A DNA stretch of 64,000 bases from NCBI RefSeq assembly GCF_000763945.1, contig NZ_JQFJ01000002.1, positions 1,302,001-1,366,000 on the forward strand, in the 5' to 3' direction. The notes beneath the pieces were generated by a model that ran no database searches, was not told the origin of the DNA, and saw only the letters and a program-made list of their open reading frames with translations. This stretch comes from Sphingopyxis sp. MWB1 (GTDB lineage: Bacteria; Pseudomonadota; Alphaproteobacteria; Sphingomonadales; Sphingomonadaceae). Both the position numbers and the translations under genes were made by a program. Positions within the stretch are counted from its first letter, which is position 1. Every line of letters begins with the position of its first letter. This document shows positions 52,776 to 63,703 of the stretch, one piece after another.

Positions 52776-53800
52776 GCGGGAAGCAGCAGGCTGGCATCCC
52801 CATAGCTGTAGAAACGATATCCCGTCTCTATGGCATGGGAATAGGCGGCCTGCATCACCTCCAGCCCCATCAGCGCGCTCACCAGCATGAACAGGGTGGA
52901 GCGCGGCAGGTGAAAATTGGTCATCAGCCCGTCAATCGCGCGAAAGCGATAGCCGGGGGTGATGAAAATCGACGTGTCGCCCGCAAAGGGACGGATCACG
53001 CCACCAGCCTGCGCCGCGCTTTCGAGCAGGCGCAGGCTGGTGGTGCCCACCGCAATCACCCGCCCGCCGCGCGCGCGAACCGCGTTGAGCCGGTCGGCGG
53101 TCTCGGCATCGATCCGCCCCCATTCGGCGTGCATCTGATGATCTTCGGTATCCTCGGCCTTCACCGGCAGAAAAGTCCCCGCCCCCACATGCAGCGTCAG
53201 CGTCTCGCTGGTAATTCCAGCCGCCGCGAGCGCATCCAGCAGCGCCGGGGTAAAGTGAAGCGCGGCGGTGGGCGCGGCGACCGCGCCATCTTCACGCGCA
53301 AACATGGTCTGGTAATCGTCGCGGTCCGCGTCGTCGATGTCGCGCTTGCCCGCGATATAAGGCGGCAAGGGGACGGTGCCTGCGCGTTCGAGCAATATTT
53401 CGACCGGCTCATCCCCGCCAAAAGCGAGGATGAAGCTTCCGTCGGACAGCCGCTCCTCAGCCAGCGCCGCAACGCCTTCGCCGAAATCGACCGTCTCCCC
53501 CACGCGCAGACGCTTGGCGTTGCGAATGAAGGCTTGCCAGCGGCGCAGGTCGATCCGCTTGTGCAAGGTCGCGCCGATCCGCGCCTCTCCACGCCGCCCT
53601 TCGAGCTGGGCGGGGATCACGCGCGTGTCGTTGAAGACGAGGCAATCGCCCGCGCGCAGACAGGCGGGCAGGTCGCGCACCCCAGCGTCGGTCATGCGAT
53701 TCCCGTCCACCACCAGCATGCGCGCGGCATCGCGCGGCCGCGCGGGCCGCAACGCTATGCGCTCATTGGGCAAGTCGAAATCGAACGCATCGACGCGCAT
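52754..53800 (-). CDS. queA: S-adenosylmethionine:tRNA ribosyltransferase-isomerase
   Basis: A 348-residue enzyme transferring the ribosyl part of SAM to preQ1 in tRNA to give epoxyqueuosine. Signature parts: [105 protein letters not shown]. It follows the cyclophilin gene by 17 nt in a likely operon. With tgt in the same window the late queuosine route is well represented. Confidence 0.96.
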   Translation of the reverse strand: MRVDAFDFDLPNERIALRPARPRDAARMLVVDGNRMTDAGVRDLPACLRAGDCLVFNDTRVIPAQLEGRRGEARIGATLHKRIDLRRWQAFIRNAKRLRVGETVDFGEGVAALAEERLSDGSFILAFGGDEPVEILLERAGTVPLPPYIAGKRDIDDADRDDYQTMFAREDGAVAAPTAALHFTPALLDALAAAGITSETLTLHVGAGTFLPVKAEDTEDHQMHAEWGRIDAETADRLNAVRARGGRVIAVGTTSLRLLESAAQAGGVIRPFAGDTSIFITPGYRFRAIDGLMTNFHLPRSTLFMLVSALMGLEVMQAAYSHAIETGYRFYSYGDASLLLPAQSERSA

Positions 53801-53817
53801 TGCGCGCCCTCTCCCTT

Positions 53818-54531
53818 TTAGCGGATCGGCGCGTTACGCGGCGCCGCACCGATATTCGCGTCGGCTGCGGGCGGCGGGGCGTCTTCGGTCAAAGCCGATG
53901 CGGGGGGCATGGGCTTGTTATCGGCAGCCACCGACACCTGCACCATGCGCGACATCACCGGCGGTGGCTCGCCGCGCTTGATCGCATCGACATATTCCAT
54001 CCCCGACACGACGCGCCCGAATACCGTATAGTTGCGGTCAAGGGCAAAGCGCGGCTGCAACATGATGAAAAACTGGCTGTTGGCACTGTCCGGGCTTTGC
54101 GCGCGCGCCATCGAAACGGTGCCGCGCAAATGCGGCACCGCGTTGAATTCGGCCTTGAGGTCCGGAAGCGCCGATCCGCCCTGCCCCGTCGCGCTGGGGT
54201 CGCCCGTCTGCGCCATGAAGCCGTCGATCACCCGGTGAAACTTCACCCCATTGTAAAAGCCGTCGCGCGCCAGCTCTTTGACACGCGCGACATGATTGGG
54301 CGCCACATTGGGATAAAGCTGGATCACCACGCGCCCACCCGTCGACAGGTCGAGGTTGAGCATATATTCGGGGTTACCAATATATTGGTCGGGGGTCATC
54401 GCAGGTGCAGCGGGCGCTTCCGTCGCCGGTGCGGCATCGGGCGCAACGGCGGGTGCATCCTGCGCAGCAGCGGACAAGGCGAGGCCCAGTGCCAGGCCAG
54501 TCAGCGCCAGCGGTCGGAAAATCAATTTCAT
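53818..54531 (-). CDS. Periplasmic cyclophilin-type peptidyl-prolyl isomerase
   Basis: A 237-residue exported cyclophilin. Signal peptide [24 protein letters not shown] is followed by an Ala/Pro-rich linker (to about residue 50) and the isomerase domain: [48 protein letters not shown] with the catalytic Arg in [13 protein letters not shown], and [17 protein letters not shown]. It likely helps fold outer-membrane or periplasmic proteins. The C-terminus has an additional 25-residue Pro/Ala tail. It is upstream of queA on the same strand. Confidence 0.92.
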   Translation of the reverse strand: MKLIFRPLALTGLALGLALSAAAQDAPAVAPDAAPATEAPAAPAMTPDQYIGNPEYMLNLDLSTGGRVVIQLYPNVAPNHVARVKELARDGFYNGVKFHRVIDGFMAQTGDPSATGQGGSALPDLKAEFNAVPHLRGTVSMARAQSPDSANSQFFIMLQPRFALDRNYTVFGRVVSGMEYVDAIKRGEPPPVMSRMVQVSVAADNKPMPPASALTEDAPPPAADANIGAAPRNAPIR

Positions 54532-54627
54532 TCTGGATCGGCCCTTGCTCTTGATGTTTCTTGGTCAGAAATATGCCCCAGGCAGCGCGGCCTAGCGGGA
54601 AAAAGCTGAACGCTCAATGATTGAGCA

Positions 54628-55137
54628 TCACGGATCGCCGCGACGCAGCCCCCGCTCGGCAATTCGCGCCTCGACGGCATCGCGCACCGCCGGGGTGACG
54701 AATTTATGGATCTCGCCGCCATAAATGGCGATTTCCTTGACCAAGCGCGAGGCGATGGGCTGCAGGCTGACGTCTGCCATCAAAAAGGCAGTCTCGACGC
54801 GGTTGTTCAGCTGCTGGTTCATGCCCGCCATCTGATATTCATATTCGAAATCGGCAACCGCGCGCAGCCCGCGCACAATGACGGTGGCGCCTTCGCGGGT
54901 CGCGAAATCCATGAGGAGGGAATTGAAGCCGACAACGCGAATATCACCCTCGATGCCCTGCACCTCGCGCTCCACCATGGCGATGCGCTCATCGTCCTCG
55001 AACATCGGCGTTTTGGAGATATTGGTCGTCACGCCGATAACCAGCCGATCGACCAGCTTCGCCCCGCGCCGGATGATGTCCATATGCCCCAGCGTGATCG
55101 GGTCGAATGTCCCGGGGTAAACTCCAATCCGCATCAA
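54628..55137 (-). CDS. coaD: Phosphopantetheine adenylyltransferase
   Basis: A 169-residue hexameric enzyme making dephospho-CoA from phosphopantetheine and ATP. The nucleotidylyl loop is VYPGTFDPITLGHMDII with the T/HxGH motif, followed by VIGVTTNISKTPMF, VRGLRAVADFEYEYQMAGMN and SSR-type end motifs (LQPIASRLVKEIAIYGG). The start ATG overlaps the ispA stop by 4 nt. Length is typical. Confidence 0.96.
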   Translation of the reverse strand: MMRIGVYPGTFDPITLGHMDIIRRGAKLVDRLVIGVTTNISKTPMFEDDERIAMVEREVQGIEGDIRVVGFNSLLMDFATREGATVIVRGLRAVADFEYEYQMAGMNQQLNNRVETAFLMADVSLQPIASRLVKEIAIYGGEIHKFVTPAVRDAVEARIAERGLRRGDP

Positions 55138-56057
55138 CGATCCCTTTCCACCACAAAGCGCGCAATAGCGCGCAGCAGCGCCGCCTCTTCACCAAAGCCC
55201 GCCAAATGCCCCACCGCCTGTTCGACCAGCGCATGCGCCTGGTCGCGCGCCCGTTCCAGCCCCATCAAAGTGACAAAGGTCGCCTTGCCTGCCGCGTCAT
55301 CCTTTTGGAGCGCCTTGCCCGCCAGCGCCTCATCCCCTTCCACATCCATGATGTCGTCGGCGATCTGGAAAGCGAGGCCGATATCCCGTGCATAACCGCG
55401 CAAGGGCGCGCGTGCATCGGGAGGCAGCCGCCCGAGAATGGCTCCGGCCTCGACCGAAAAACCGATCAGCGCGCCCGTCTTGAGTTGTTGCAGGCGCGTC
55501 ACCGTATGCAGGTCGAAATTGGATTTTTCAGCGGCCAGATCCATCATCTGCCCCCCGGCCATTCCGGCCGGACCGGCAGCATGGGCGAGTTCCTTCATCA
55601 GTTCGGCCCGCACAAAGGGGTCCGAATGGGTCGCGGGGTCGACAAGCCATTCGAAAGCGAGCGCGTGGAGCGAATCCCCCGCCAGAATCGCCGTCGCTTC
55701 ATCATAAGCCCGATGAACCGTCGGCTTTCCGCGCCGCATATCGTCATCATCCATGCACGGAAGATCATCGTGGATCAGCGAATAGACATGCATCGCCTCC
55801 ACTGCCGCGCCAACGCGCAAGCTCAGCGCCCGGTCGATATGAAAAAGATCCGCCGCCGCGCGCACCAGCAGCGGGCGCAGCCTTTTCCCGCCACCGATGG
55901 CCGCATGACGCATCGCCCGATAAAGCGGCTCGCGCGGGTCGGCGGGTATCGTCAGCAACTGCTCGAACAGCCGGTCGATCCCTTCCGCCACCTCTGCCTG
56001 CGCGGCGGACAGAAGGGCAGCATAGTCCCCAGACCCCTCTCCGATATGCGCCGCCAT
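55134..56057 (-). CDS. ispA: Polyprenyl synthetase, probable farnesyl diphosphate synthase
   Basis: A 307-residue prenyl transferase. The first Asp-rich motif is YSLIHDDLPCMDDDDMRRGKPTVH (DDxxxxD), the second is QIADDIMDVEGD. GGGKRLRPLL binds diphosphate. The bulky residues before the first Asp motif and the DDLPCMD spacing are those of bacterial farnesyl diphosphate synthases, which feed undecaprenol, quinone and carotenoid or hopanoid routes. It is just downstream of xseB (7 nt), the usual xseB-ispA pairing. Longer in-frame starts overlap xseB and are rejected. Confidence 0.93.
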   Translation of the reverse strand: MAAHIGEGSGDYAALLSAAQAEVAEGIDRLFEQLLTIPADPREPLYRAMRHAAIGGGKRLRPLLVRAAADLFHIDRALSLRVGAAVEAMHVYSLIHDDLPCMDDDDMRRGKPTVHRAYDEATAILAGDSLHALAFEWLVDPATHSDPFVRAELMKELAHAAGPAGMAGGQMMDLAAEKSNFDLHTVTRLQQLKTGALIGFSVEAGAILGRLPPDARAPLRGYARDIGLAFQIADDIMDVEGDEALAGKALQKDDAAGKATFVTLMGLERARDQAHALVEQAVGHLAGFGEEAALLRAIARFVVERDR

Positions 56058-56064
56058 GCGCGGT

Positions 56065-56328
56065 TCAGCTTTCGCCAAAGGGCTTGGTTCCGGTCGGCTG
56101 TCCATCGCTGCCCAGGCTGACCTGTTCGATCCGCGCCTGCGCCGCTGCCAGACGCGCTTCGCAATGCGCGCGCAGCGCATGGCCGCGCTCATAAAGATTA
56201 ACCGATTCCTCCAGGCTGACATCGCCATTTTCCAGGCGCCGGACGATCATTTCCAATTCGCCCATCGCCGCCTCGAACGACAGGGAGTCAATGGCCACGG
56301 GGGCCGTGTTTTCGGGGGTATCGGTCAT
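56065..56328 (-). CDS. xseB: Exodeoxyribonuclease VII small subunit
   Basis: An 87-residue helical subunit. The family core is LSFEAAMGELEMIVRRLENGDVSLEESVNLYERGHALRAHCEARL, forming the two-helix arm that wraps XseA. The polar N-terminal tail and the C-terminal tail are variable. It is the first gene of the xseB-ispA-coaD run. xseA is not in the window. Confidence 0.95.
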   Translation of the reverse strand: MTDTPENTAPVAIDSLSFEAAMGELEMIVRRLENGDVSLEESVNLYERGHALRAHCEARLAAAQARIEQVSLGSDGQPTGTKPFGES

Positions 56329-56523
56329 GGGTCCTGCTTTGGCCCTTTCTGCCCCTTTTGGTCAAGCGCGACGTCGGGCAGGGCCCATTATCGCTTACCC
56401 GCAGTGCAATGACAATTTCATCCTTTGCAATTGCTGCCCGCCCAAAAGCGAGTCATGTTGCAATGCACAAAATACGGAGGGGCTGAAAGGCAAGTTTTGT
56501 TCAACCAGACAAGGACTTGCATC

Positions 56524-56832
56524 ATGAAAAAGCTGTTTCTTCCCATCCTTGCCGTCGGCCTGATGGCGCCCGCATTCGCTCCCATCGCCGCTACGGCCGG
56601 GGAAAAAGCCGAACGGCGCTTCGAACATGACGGACATGTTTACAGCTACACGGTCACCCACAAGGGCGATTATCGCGTGATCAGCGGCGTCGAAGAGCGC
56701 AGCGGCAAGGCGTTTCACCTTCGCGTCGGCGACAAGCGCGTGCGCGGCACCGTAGGGTCGCAGCAGGTGAATTTCACGCTGCGCGATGTCGAACCGCTCG
56801 GCAAGCCCGCCACGACACTCGCCTCGCGCTGA
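56524..56832 (+). CDS. Small secreted protein of unknown function
   Basis: A 102-residue predicted periplasmic protein. Signal peptide MKKLFLPILAVGLMAPAFAPIAATA, then a beta-rich basic mature part: ERRFEHDGHVYSYTVTHKGDYRVISGVEERSGKAFHLRVGDKRVRGTVGSQQVNFTLRD. There are no Cys residues and no domain I recognise; the high content of Lys/Arg/His suggests a nucleic-acid or polyanion partner, but this is speculation. It stands alone, followed by a long hairpin ahead of purL. An in-frame ATG 99 nt upstream gives no signal peptide and is rejected. Confidence 0.65.
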   Translation: MKKLFLPILAVGLMAPAFAPIAATAGEKAERRFEHDGHVYSYTVTHKGDYRVISGVEERSGKAFHLRVGDKRVRGTVGSQQVNFTLRDVEPLGKPATTLASR

Positions 56833-56858
56833 GCCTTTTCCCCACCTTTTCCCTTTCG

Positions 56859-56896
56859 CAGCCCCTTTATGGCGGAATTTGGCCATAGAGGGGCTG
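56859..56896 (+). terminator. Long hairpin between the small secreted protein gene and purL
   Basis: CAGCCCCTTTATGGC and GCCATAGAGGGGCTG pair over 15 bp with one mismatch around an 8-nt loop. It lies 26 nt after the small gene and 33 nt before purL. Only TTCC follows, so termination may be weak, and control of purL is an alternative role. Confidence 0.55.
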
Positions 56897-56929
56897 TTCC
56901 TATCGCGCGCGCGGGGCTAAAGGCGCGCC

Positions 56930-59173
<2,244 letters not shown>

Positions 59174-59184
59174 TATCCCCGCCT

Positions 59185-59261
59185 CGTCATCCCGGCGAAA
59201 GCGGGGATCTCCCGGCGCGGCAAAAAGCGACCATGAGATCCCGGGCTTCGCCCGGACGACG
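59185..59261. repeat. Imperfect palindromic repeat, CGTC(A/G)TCCCGGCGAAAGC type
   Basis: Two 27-nt arms (59185-59211 and 59235-59261) are complementary at most positions, CGTCATCCCGGCGAAAGC.. against ..GCTTCGCCCGGACGACG, around a 23-nt loop. It lies between purL and the DUF72 gene and may also end the purL transcript. The GGCGAAAGC core recurs at 46.49 kb. Confidence 0.65.
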
Positions 59262-59275
59262 GAGGTGATGAAGTC

Positions 59276-60016
59276 ATGAGCATCCATATCGGCATTGGCG
59301 GCTGGACCTATGAACCCTGGCGCGGGACCTTCTACCCGCCCAAGCATCCGCAGAAACGCGAGCTGGAATATGCCGGCCAACATCTGACGGGGATCGAGAT
59401 CAACGGCACCTATTATGGAAGCCAGAAACCCGAAAGCTTTGCCAACTGGGCAACGTCGGTCCCCGATGGCTTCCGGTTCAGCGTCAAGGCCTCACGCTTT
59501 TGCACCAACCGCAAGCAGTTGGGCGAAGGCGCCGCCTCGGTCGAAAAATTTCTGACGCAGGGGCTGACCCGGCTCGGCGACCGGTTGGGTCCGATATTGT
59601 GGCAGTTCATGGCGACCAAGAAATTCGAGCGCGACGATTTCGCGCGCTTCCTCGACCTCCTTCCCGAGGCCCAGGACGGGCTGCCGTTGCGCCATGCGCT
59701 GGAGGTGCGGCACGAAAGCTTTTGCGATGCCGCCTTTGTCGATCTCGCGCGCGAACGGAATATGGCGATCGTGCTCGCCGACAGCGACGAATTTCCGCGC
59801 ATCGACGAGGCGACCGCCGATTTCCGCTATGCGCGTCTGCAACGCAGTGTGGAGACAGTGGAAACCGGCTATACCGACGCCGACCTGGCCCAGTGGGCCA
59901 CGCGCCTCGGTGATTGGGAAAAAGAGGGCAGCGACACCTATCTTTTCTTCATCGCGGGCGCAAAGCTGCGTAATCCGGCGGCGGCACAGGCACTCATCGC
60001 CCGCCTCGCCGCCTGA
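59276..60016 (+). CDS. DUF72 family protein
   Basis: A 246-residue TIM-barrel-like protein of the DUF72 family. Characteristic segments: HIGIGGWTYEPWRGTFYP, LTGIEINGTYYGSQKPESFANWATSVPDGFRFSVKASRF, LGPILWQF, VRHESFCDAAFVDLARERNMAIVLADSD, and YLFFIAGAKLRNPAAAQALIARL. The fold resembles endonuclease IV-type barrels, but the activity is not established. GGAGG lies 10 nt upstream of the ATG, at the edge of a palindromic repeat. Confidence 0.88.
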   Translation: MSIHIGIGGWTYEPWRGTFYPPKHPQKRELEYAGQHLTGIEINGTYYGSQKPESFANWATSVPDGFRFSVKASRFCTNRKQLGEGAASVEKFLTQGLTRLGDRLGPILWQFMATKKFERDDFARFLDLLPEAQDGLPLRHALEVRHESFCDAAFVDLARERNMAIVLADSDEFPRIDEATADFRYARLQRSVETVETGYTDADLAQWATRLGDWEKEGSDTYLFFIAGAKLRNPAAAQALIARLAA

Positions 60017-60031
60017 TTACATCGGCAGGGC

Positions 60032-60847
60032 TCAAGCCGCCTGGGCCAGCGGCCCTTCATCCTTTGCCGCAGCCGCCTGTGTGCCAAGCAGGTCATAGGG
60101 ATCAATCCCGTCCGCGCGCATGGCGGCATGAACCTGCTTGTATACCACCGGCTCGGCAATCCCCAGCCGCTTGCGGGCGGCTTCCAGGGGCTCGGCGAGC
60201 AGCGCTTCGATATTCTGATGCGCGATCTGCTGCGCGGCGCGGCCATGGCGCTGCCCTTCGCGCACCGCGGCATAAACGGCGTAGCGGCCGCCCAGCCCCT
60301 TGTGTATTTCGCGCGCGCCCGCCCAGGCGATGAACAGCGTGCCCCAGCTTGGTGTCTGGCTATAGGAGAAGGCGAGCACACATTGTTCGCCCAGCGCGTC
60401 GCGGCCATAGCCGGTCAGAATGTGGAACAGGTCATGCGTATCGCGCAGCCGGTTGCCATAAAGTTCGAGCATATCGTCATAGCGCGGCTGACCCCGGCGG
60501 AATTTGTCAAACTCGTCGACAAGCCCCTGTGCCGTCAGCCCCTCGCGCTCCATGAAATCGACATAGATGCGCCCCACACTGCCTTCGGGCAGCTTGCGCA
60601 GCCGGTCATGGTCATCGAGCATGGCGGGCAGATAGGCGCGTTCCGCCAGCAGCTTCTTCCCTTCGGCAGTCTGGAAAAAGGCCGCAGCGGATTTGGCGAA
60701 ACGGCTGTCGCGCAGCGCTTCGATAATATGGAAGACCTGTTCGGTATCTTCCTTGTCGGCGATCAGATTGCGAAAATGCCGCCACGCCTTCAGCGGACGC
60801 AGGCCAGTCTCGGTTCGGTCGGGATGCGAAAGGGGAATGGCGTTCAT
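60032..60847 (-). CDS. Coq4 family ubiquinone biosynthesis protein
   Basis: A 271-residue relative of eukaryotic Coq4. The zinc-binding HDxxH-x11-E motif is complete: His138-Asp139, His142 and Glu154 in DTHDLFHILTGYGRDALGEQ. The N-terminal region PLKAWRHFRNLIADKEDTEQVFHIIEAL and later FSYSQTPSWGTLFIAWAGAREIHKGL are also typical. Yeast Coq4 acts in oxidative decarboxylation of the quinone ring; bacterial homologues may do likewise. A promoter with a dyad overlapping its -35 box lies upstream. The ATG has GAGAG ahead of it. Confidence 0.85.
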   Translation of the reverse strand: MNAIPLSHPDRTETGLRPLKAWRHFRNLIADKEDTEQVFHIIEALRDSRFAKSAAAFFQTAEGKKLLAERAYLPAMLDDHDRLRKLPEGSVGRIYVDFMEREGLTAQGLVDEFDKFRRGQPRYDDMLELYGNRLRDTHDLFHILTGYGRDALGEQCVLAFSYSQTPSWGTLFIAWAGAREIHKGLGGRYAVYAAVREGQRHGRAAQQIAHQNIEALLAEPLEAARKRLGIAEPVVYKQVHAAMRADGIDPYDLLGTQAAAAKDEGPLAQAA

Positions 60848-60879
60848 GACGACTCTCTGTTCCTGTCCTCGATGATGAG

Positions 60880-60911
60880 GAAATAGCATTACTAACATAA
60901 ATGTCAATACT
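60880..60911 (-). promoter_or_regulatory. Promoter with dyad operator upstream of the coq4-like gene
   Basis: Minus strand: -35 TTGACA (60902-60907), 16-nt spacer, -10 TATTTC (60880-60885). An imperfect palindrome AGTATTGACAT-TT-ATGTTAGTAAT (60888-60911; 8 of 11 pairs, perfect ACAT-N2-ATGT core) covers the -35. It is strikingly AT-rich for this genome. A TetR-type repressor site is the likeliest reading. Confidence 0.55.
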
Positions 60912-60959
60912 TCATGAAAAGCCGCTGGTTTTTTGGGGAAGGCGCGATAGGATTTCGCG

Positions 60960-61634
60960 ATGCAGCCACATCCCATGATCCCCTACACCGCCCTGCCCGC
61001 GCTGACCGATGCCCAGCGTATTGCCGCTGCGGCGGCCTTTCGCGACCATATGGCCGCGCGGCGCACCTGCCGCATGTTCACCGACACGCCCGTGCCGCGC
61101 GCGGTGATCGAAGCCGCCATCGCCGTCGCGGGAACCGCGCCCAGCGGCGCCAACCATCAGCCCTGGCATTTTGCCGCCATCGAATCGGCGGGCCTCAAAC
61201 ATCGCATTCGCGAAGCGGCGGAAGCCGAAGAGCGCGCTTTTTACGAAAGCCGCGCCGGGCAGGAATGGCTAGAGGCGCTCGCGCCGCTCGGCACCGATGC
61301 CGACAAGGATTTTCTCGACACTGCCCCCTGGCTGATCGTCGTTTTCGGCCAGCGGCGCGGCGGGATCGAACCCGGCGAAGCGCGGCAAAATTATTATGTC
61401 ACCGAAAGCGTTGGCATTGCCTGCGGATTGTTGCTGGCCGCGCTGCACAGCGCGGGATTGGCCACCCTCACCCATACCCCCTCGCCCATGGGCTTTCTGC
61501 GCGAGATTTGCGGGCGCCCCGCGGACGAGAAGCCGATGATGCTGATCGTTGCCGGCCACCCCGCCGCCGATGCCACCATTCCGCTCCACGCAACGCGCAA
61601 GAAATCGCTCGACCAGATTGCGACCTGGCTGTAA
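60960..61634 (+). CDS. Nitroreductase family oxidoreductase
   Basis: A 224-residue FMN enzyme. Motifs are HMAARRTCRMFTDTPVPRAVIEAAIAVAGTAPSGANHQPWHFAAI at the FMN-binding start, WLIVVFGQ, NYYVTESVGIACGLLLAALHSAGLATLTHTPSPMGFLREICGRPADEKPMMLIVAGHPA. The RTxRxF and SGANxQPW signatures resemble the iodotyrosine dehalogenase/BluB-like branch; without BluB-specific residues confirmed I only call the family. Divergent from the coq4-like gene, sharing its AT-rich promoter area. A Met six codons on is an equal start candidate. Confidence 0.85.
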   Translation: MQPHPMIPYTALPALTDAQRIAAAAAFRDHMAARRTCRMFTDTPVPRAVIEAAIAVAGTAPSGANHQPWHFAAIESAGLKHRIREAAEAEERAFYESRAGQEWLEALAPLGTDADKDFLDTAPWLIVVFGQRRGGIEPGEARQNYYVTESVGIACGLLLAALHSAGLATLTHTPSPMGFLREICGRPADEKPMMLIVAGHPAADATIPLHATRKKSLDQIATWL

Positions 61635-61662
61635 TAGCGCGTTAACACAGCAGGGGCGGACT

Positions 61663-62910
61663 ATGGCTAGCGGCAGCGGGGCGTCCCGTATCATCGCGCT
61701 CGACGCGCTGCGCGGCTTCGCGGTCATGGGCATATTGGCGATGAACATCATCGCCTTTTCCATGCCCGAAATGGCGTATATCTCGCCGCGCATCTATGGC
61801 GGCGAGAATTTGGCGGACCTCATCGCCTGGTCATTGAGCTTCCTGTTGATCGACGGGAAGATGCGCGGCCTCTTCTCGCTGCTCTTCGGTGCCAGCATGA
61901 TCCTGATCGCCGACCGCGCCGCCGCCAGCGGGCAAAGCGCGGTATCGGTCCATTATCGGCGCATGGCATGGCTCGCACTCTTTGGGCTGTGCCATTTCCT
62001 TTTTCTGTGGTGGGGCGATATTCTGTTTCTCTATGCAGCCGTGGGTTCCGTCGCCTTTCTGATGCGCGGTTGGAGCCATCAGCGTCTGATCCGCTGGGCC
62101 ATCGGCCTGTATGCGCTCGGAACGCTGGTGATGACCATCCTCATGGGATCCAGCCTCGTCAGCATCCGCATAGGGGAAAGCGCGGGCGCTTCCTCCGAAC
62201 AGGTTGAGCTTGCGCAGGAAATGCGCGCCGAATACTCGCTCACCGATGAGGAGATTGACGAGGAAGTTGCCTTTTACCGCAGCGATTATTGGACCATCAC
62301 CGCCGACCAGTTCGCCAATGTCTCTGATCTACTCGTGGGCGTCGCATGGAGTTTTCTCGAGACCCTACCGCTTATGATGCTGGGCATGGCCTTGTTCCGC
62401 AGCGGTTTTCTGGTCGGCGGCCGGGAACGAGCCATCTATTGGCGCAGCGTCGCCGCCTTTCTGGTGCCAGGTTTTTTGCTCACGCTTGCCCTGCTGTGGG
62501 TAGAGTGGCGCACTGGTTTTGATCCGGTCATCGGAGTCAATATATTTGCAGCTTGGGGAATGCCCGCGCGTCTGATGATGACCATCGGCTATGCGGCGCT
62601 CCTTCTTCTGCTAATCGGGCGATACGCCCAAAGTGGCTGGATGATGCGGGTCGCGGCTGCCGGGCGGGCGGCTTTCACCAATTATCTGGGCACCAGTCTG
62701 GTGATGACCTTCATCTTCTATGGATATGGCTTAGGTTTATTTGGCGCTGTGCCGCGCGCCGAGCTTTATCTTTTCGTGCTCGGGGCCTGGGCGCTCATGC
62801 TGCTCTGGTCCAAGCCATGGCTCGATCATTTCCGTTATGGCCCGCTCGAATGGCTGTGGCGCTGTCTCGCGCAAGGGAAATGGGTACCGCTACGTCGCGG
62901 CAACGCTTAA
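61663..62910 (+). CDS. DUF418 family membrane protein
   Basis: A 415-residue inner-membrane protein with about 9-10 hydrophobic spans. The start SRIIALDALRGFAVMGILAMNIIAFSMPE carries the ALDxLRGFAxxGI motif, followed by FSLLFGASMILIADR and the DUF418 C-terminal AGRAAFTNYLGTSLVMTFIFYGYGLGLFG. The family is distantly like acyltransferase 3 proteins; function unknown. GGGGCGGA precedes the ATG. Codon use is slightly less biased than that of neighbours (ATA, CTA, TTA present). Confidence 0.85.
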   Translation: MASGSGASRIIALDALRGFAVMGILAMNIIAFSMPEMAYISPRIYGGENLADLIAWSLSFLLIDGKMRGLFSLLFGASMILIADRAAASGQSAVSVHYRRMAWLALFGLCHFLFLWWGDILFLYAAVGSVAFLMRGWSHQRLIRWAIGLYALGTLVMTILMGSSLVSIRIGESAGASSEQVELAQEMRAEYSLTDEEIDEEVAFYRSDYWTITADQFANVSDLLVGVAWSFLETLPLMMLGMALFRSGFLVGGRERAIYWRSVAAFLVPGFLLTLALLWVEWRTGFDPVIGVNIFAAWGMPARLMMTIGYAALLLLLIGRYAQSGWMMRVAAAGRAAFTNYLGTSLVMTFIFYGYGLGLFGAVPRAELYLFVLGAWALMLLWSKPWLDHFRYGPLEWLWRCLAQGKWVPLRRGNA

Positions 62911-62926
62911 GCCCCCCAGGAAGGGG

Positions 62927-63337
62927 TCAGAGTCGCGAAATCGCCCGGCCGAAACCGCTACGCGACGGGCGCGCAACAAGCGGGTTCGCTTCCTTGTCCA
63001 GCGCGCTGAGCGTCTCCTCGAACAATGCCCGCAGACCCGCCACGCGGGGAATAAACTCCTCCGGGCTGTGGCGGCTTTCGACGCAGCGGCGCGCGAACAT
63101 CTCGATATCTTCGGCAAGCTGCCCCAGCCGTTCGGCGCCGAACTGACGCGCTTCGCTTTTCAGCGTATGGGCGGGCATGACCAGGCCGCGCGCGTCGCTT
63201 TCGCGCATTGCCTTTTCAATGGCCGCGACCGATTTGATGCCATCTTCCTGGAAATAGCCCAATATGCGCACAAACTGGTCGCCCAACTGGGCGCGTGTGG
63301 CGCGAAACTCGTTCCAATCCACCAGCGGCTCTGTCAC
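62927..63337 (-). CDS. Histidine phosphotransfer (Hpt) domain protein
   Basis: A 136-residue single-domain phosphotransfer protein. The phosphorylated His57 is in PAHTLKSEARQFGAERLGQLAEDIEMFARRC, matching the HxLKG-like Hpt motif. It could link a hybrid kinase, such as the orphan hybrid kinase at 27.5 kb, to a response regulator. The last 25 residues are basic. It converges with the DUF418 gene. A 114-nt gap to tusA on the other side has no clear signal. Confidence 0.88.
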   Translation of the reverse strand: MTEPLVDWNEFRATRAQLGDQFVRILGYFQEDGIKSVAAIEKAMRESDARGLVMPAHTLKSEARQFGAERLGQLAEDIEMFARRCVESRHSPEEFIPRVAGLRALFEETLSALDKEANPLVARPSRSGFGRAISRL

Positions 63338-63451
63338 TTTTCCATTCCTTGGCGTCCATCGACCAGCAGTCTTCGCTCACACATGCACCAAAAGCGGTTA
63401 AAGCGAAGTTACGCCAACCGCTTACTTGTGCCGATAATGGACCCAAATCTT

Positions 63452-63679
63452 TCAGCCTTTGCGGATGAGCCACCGCTCTTCGGTTGCTTCTGCCGCGCTC
63501 TGCGGCTCCATCGTCCACCCGTGCTGCGCCGCCAAAGCCGCAATTTCAGCGGGTGCGCGCGGATCGTCGGCGACCAGCAGCACGGCCTTTTCCTCGCGCA
63601 TGGCGCGCGCCAGCCGCAGCGCGGGCCAGGGACAGCGCATGCCGCGGGTATCGACCAGCAGGGGAGAGCGTGACGTCAA
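63452..63679 (-). CDS. TusA family sulfur carrier protein
   Basis: A 75-residue protein with the TusA/SirA signature VDTRGMRCPWPALRLARAM, where Cys16 would carry the persulfide. Pro-Trp-Pro replaces the common Pro-x-Pro filler. The rest shows the expected two-layer sandwich: VLLVADDPRAPAEIAALAAQHGW. It may serve tRNA 2-thiolation, molybdenum cofactor maturation or another sulfur path. It is 24 nt downstream of der. Confidence 0.88.
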   Translation of the reverse strand: MTSRSPLLVDTRGMRCPWPALRLARAMREEKAVLLVADDPRAPAEIAALAAQHGWTMEPQSAAEATEERWLIRKG

Positions 63680-63703
63680 GGCAGCAGGCCGCGACGCGGC
63701 CTC

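Noticed and set aside
56065..56228. Longer start for the prenyl synthetase gene overlapping xseB
   Set aside because: The added residues are an out-of-frame reading of xseB, and the first ATG after the xseB stop gives the normal enzyme length.
61394..61793. Minus-strand frames across the nitroreductase/DUF418 junction
   Set aside because: They are antisense to two genes with clear family motifs on the plus strand.
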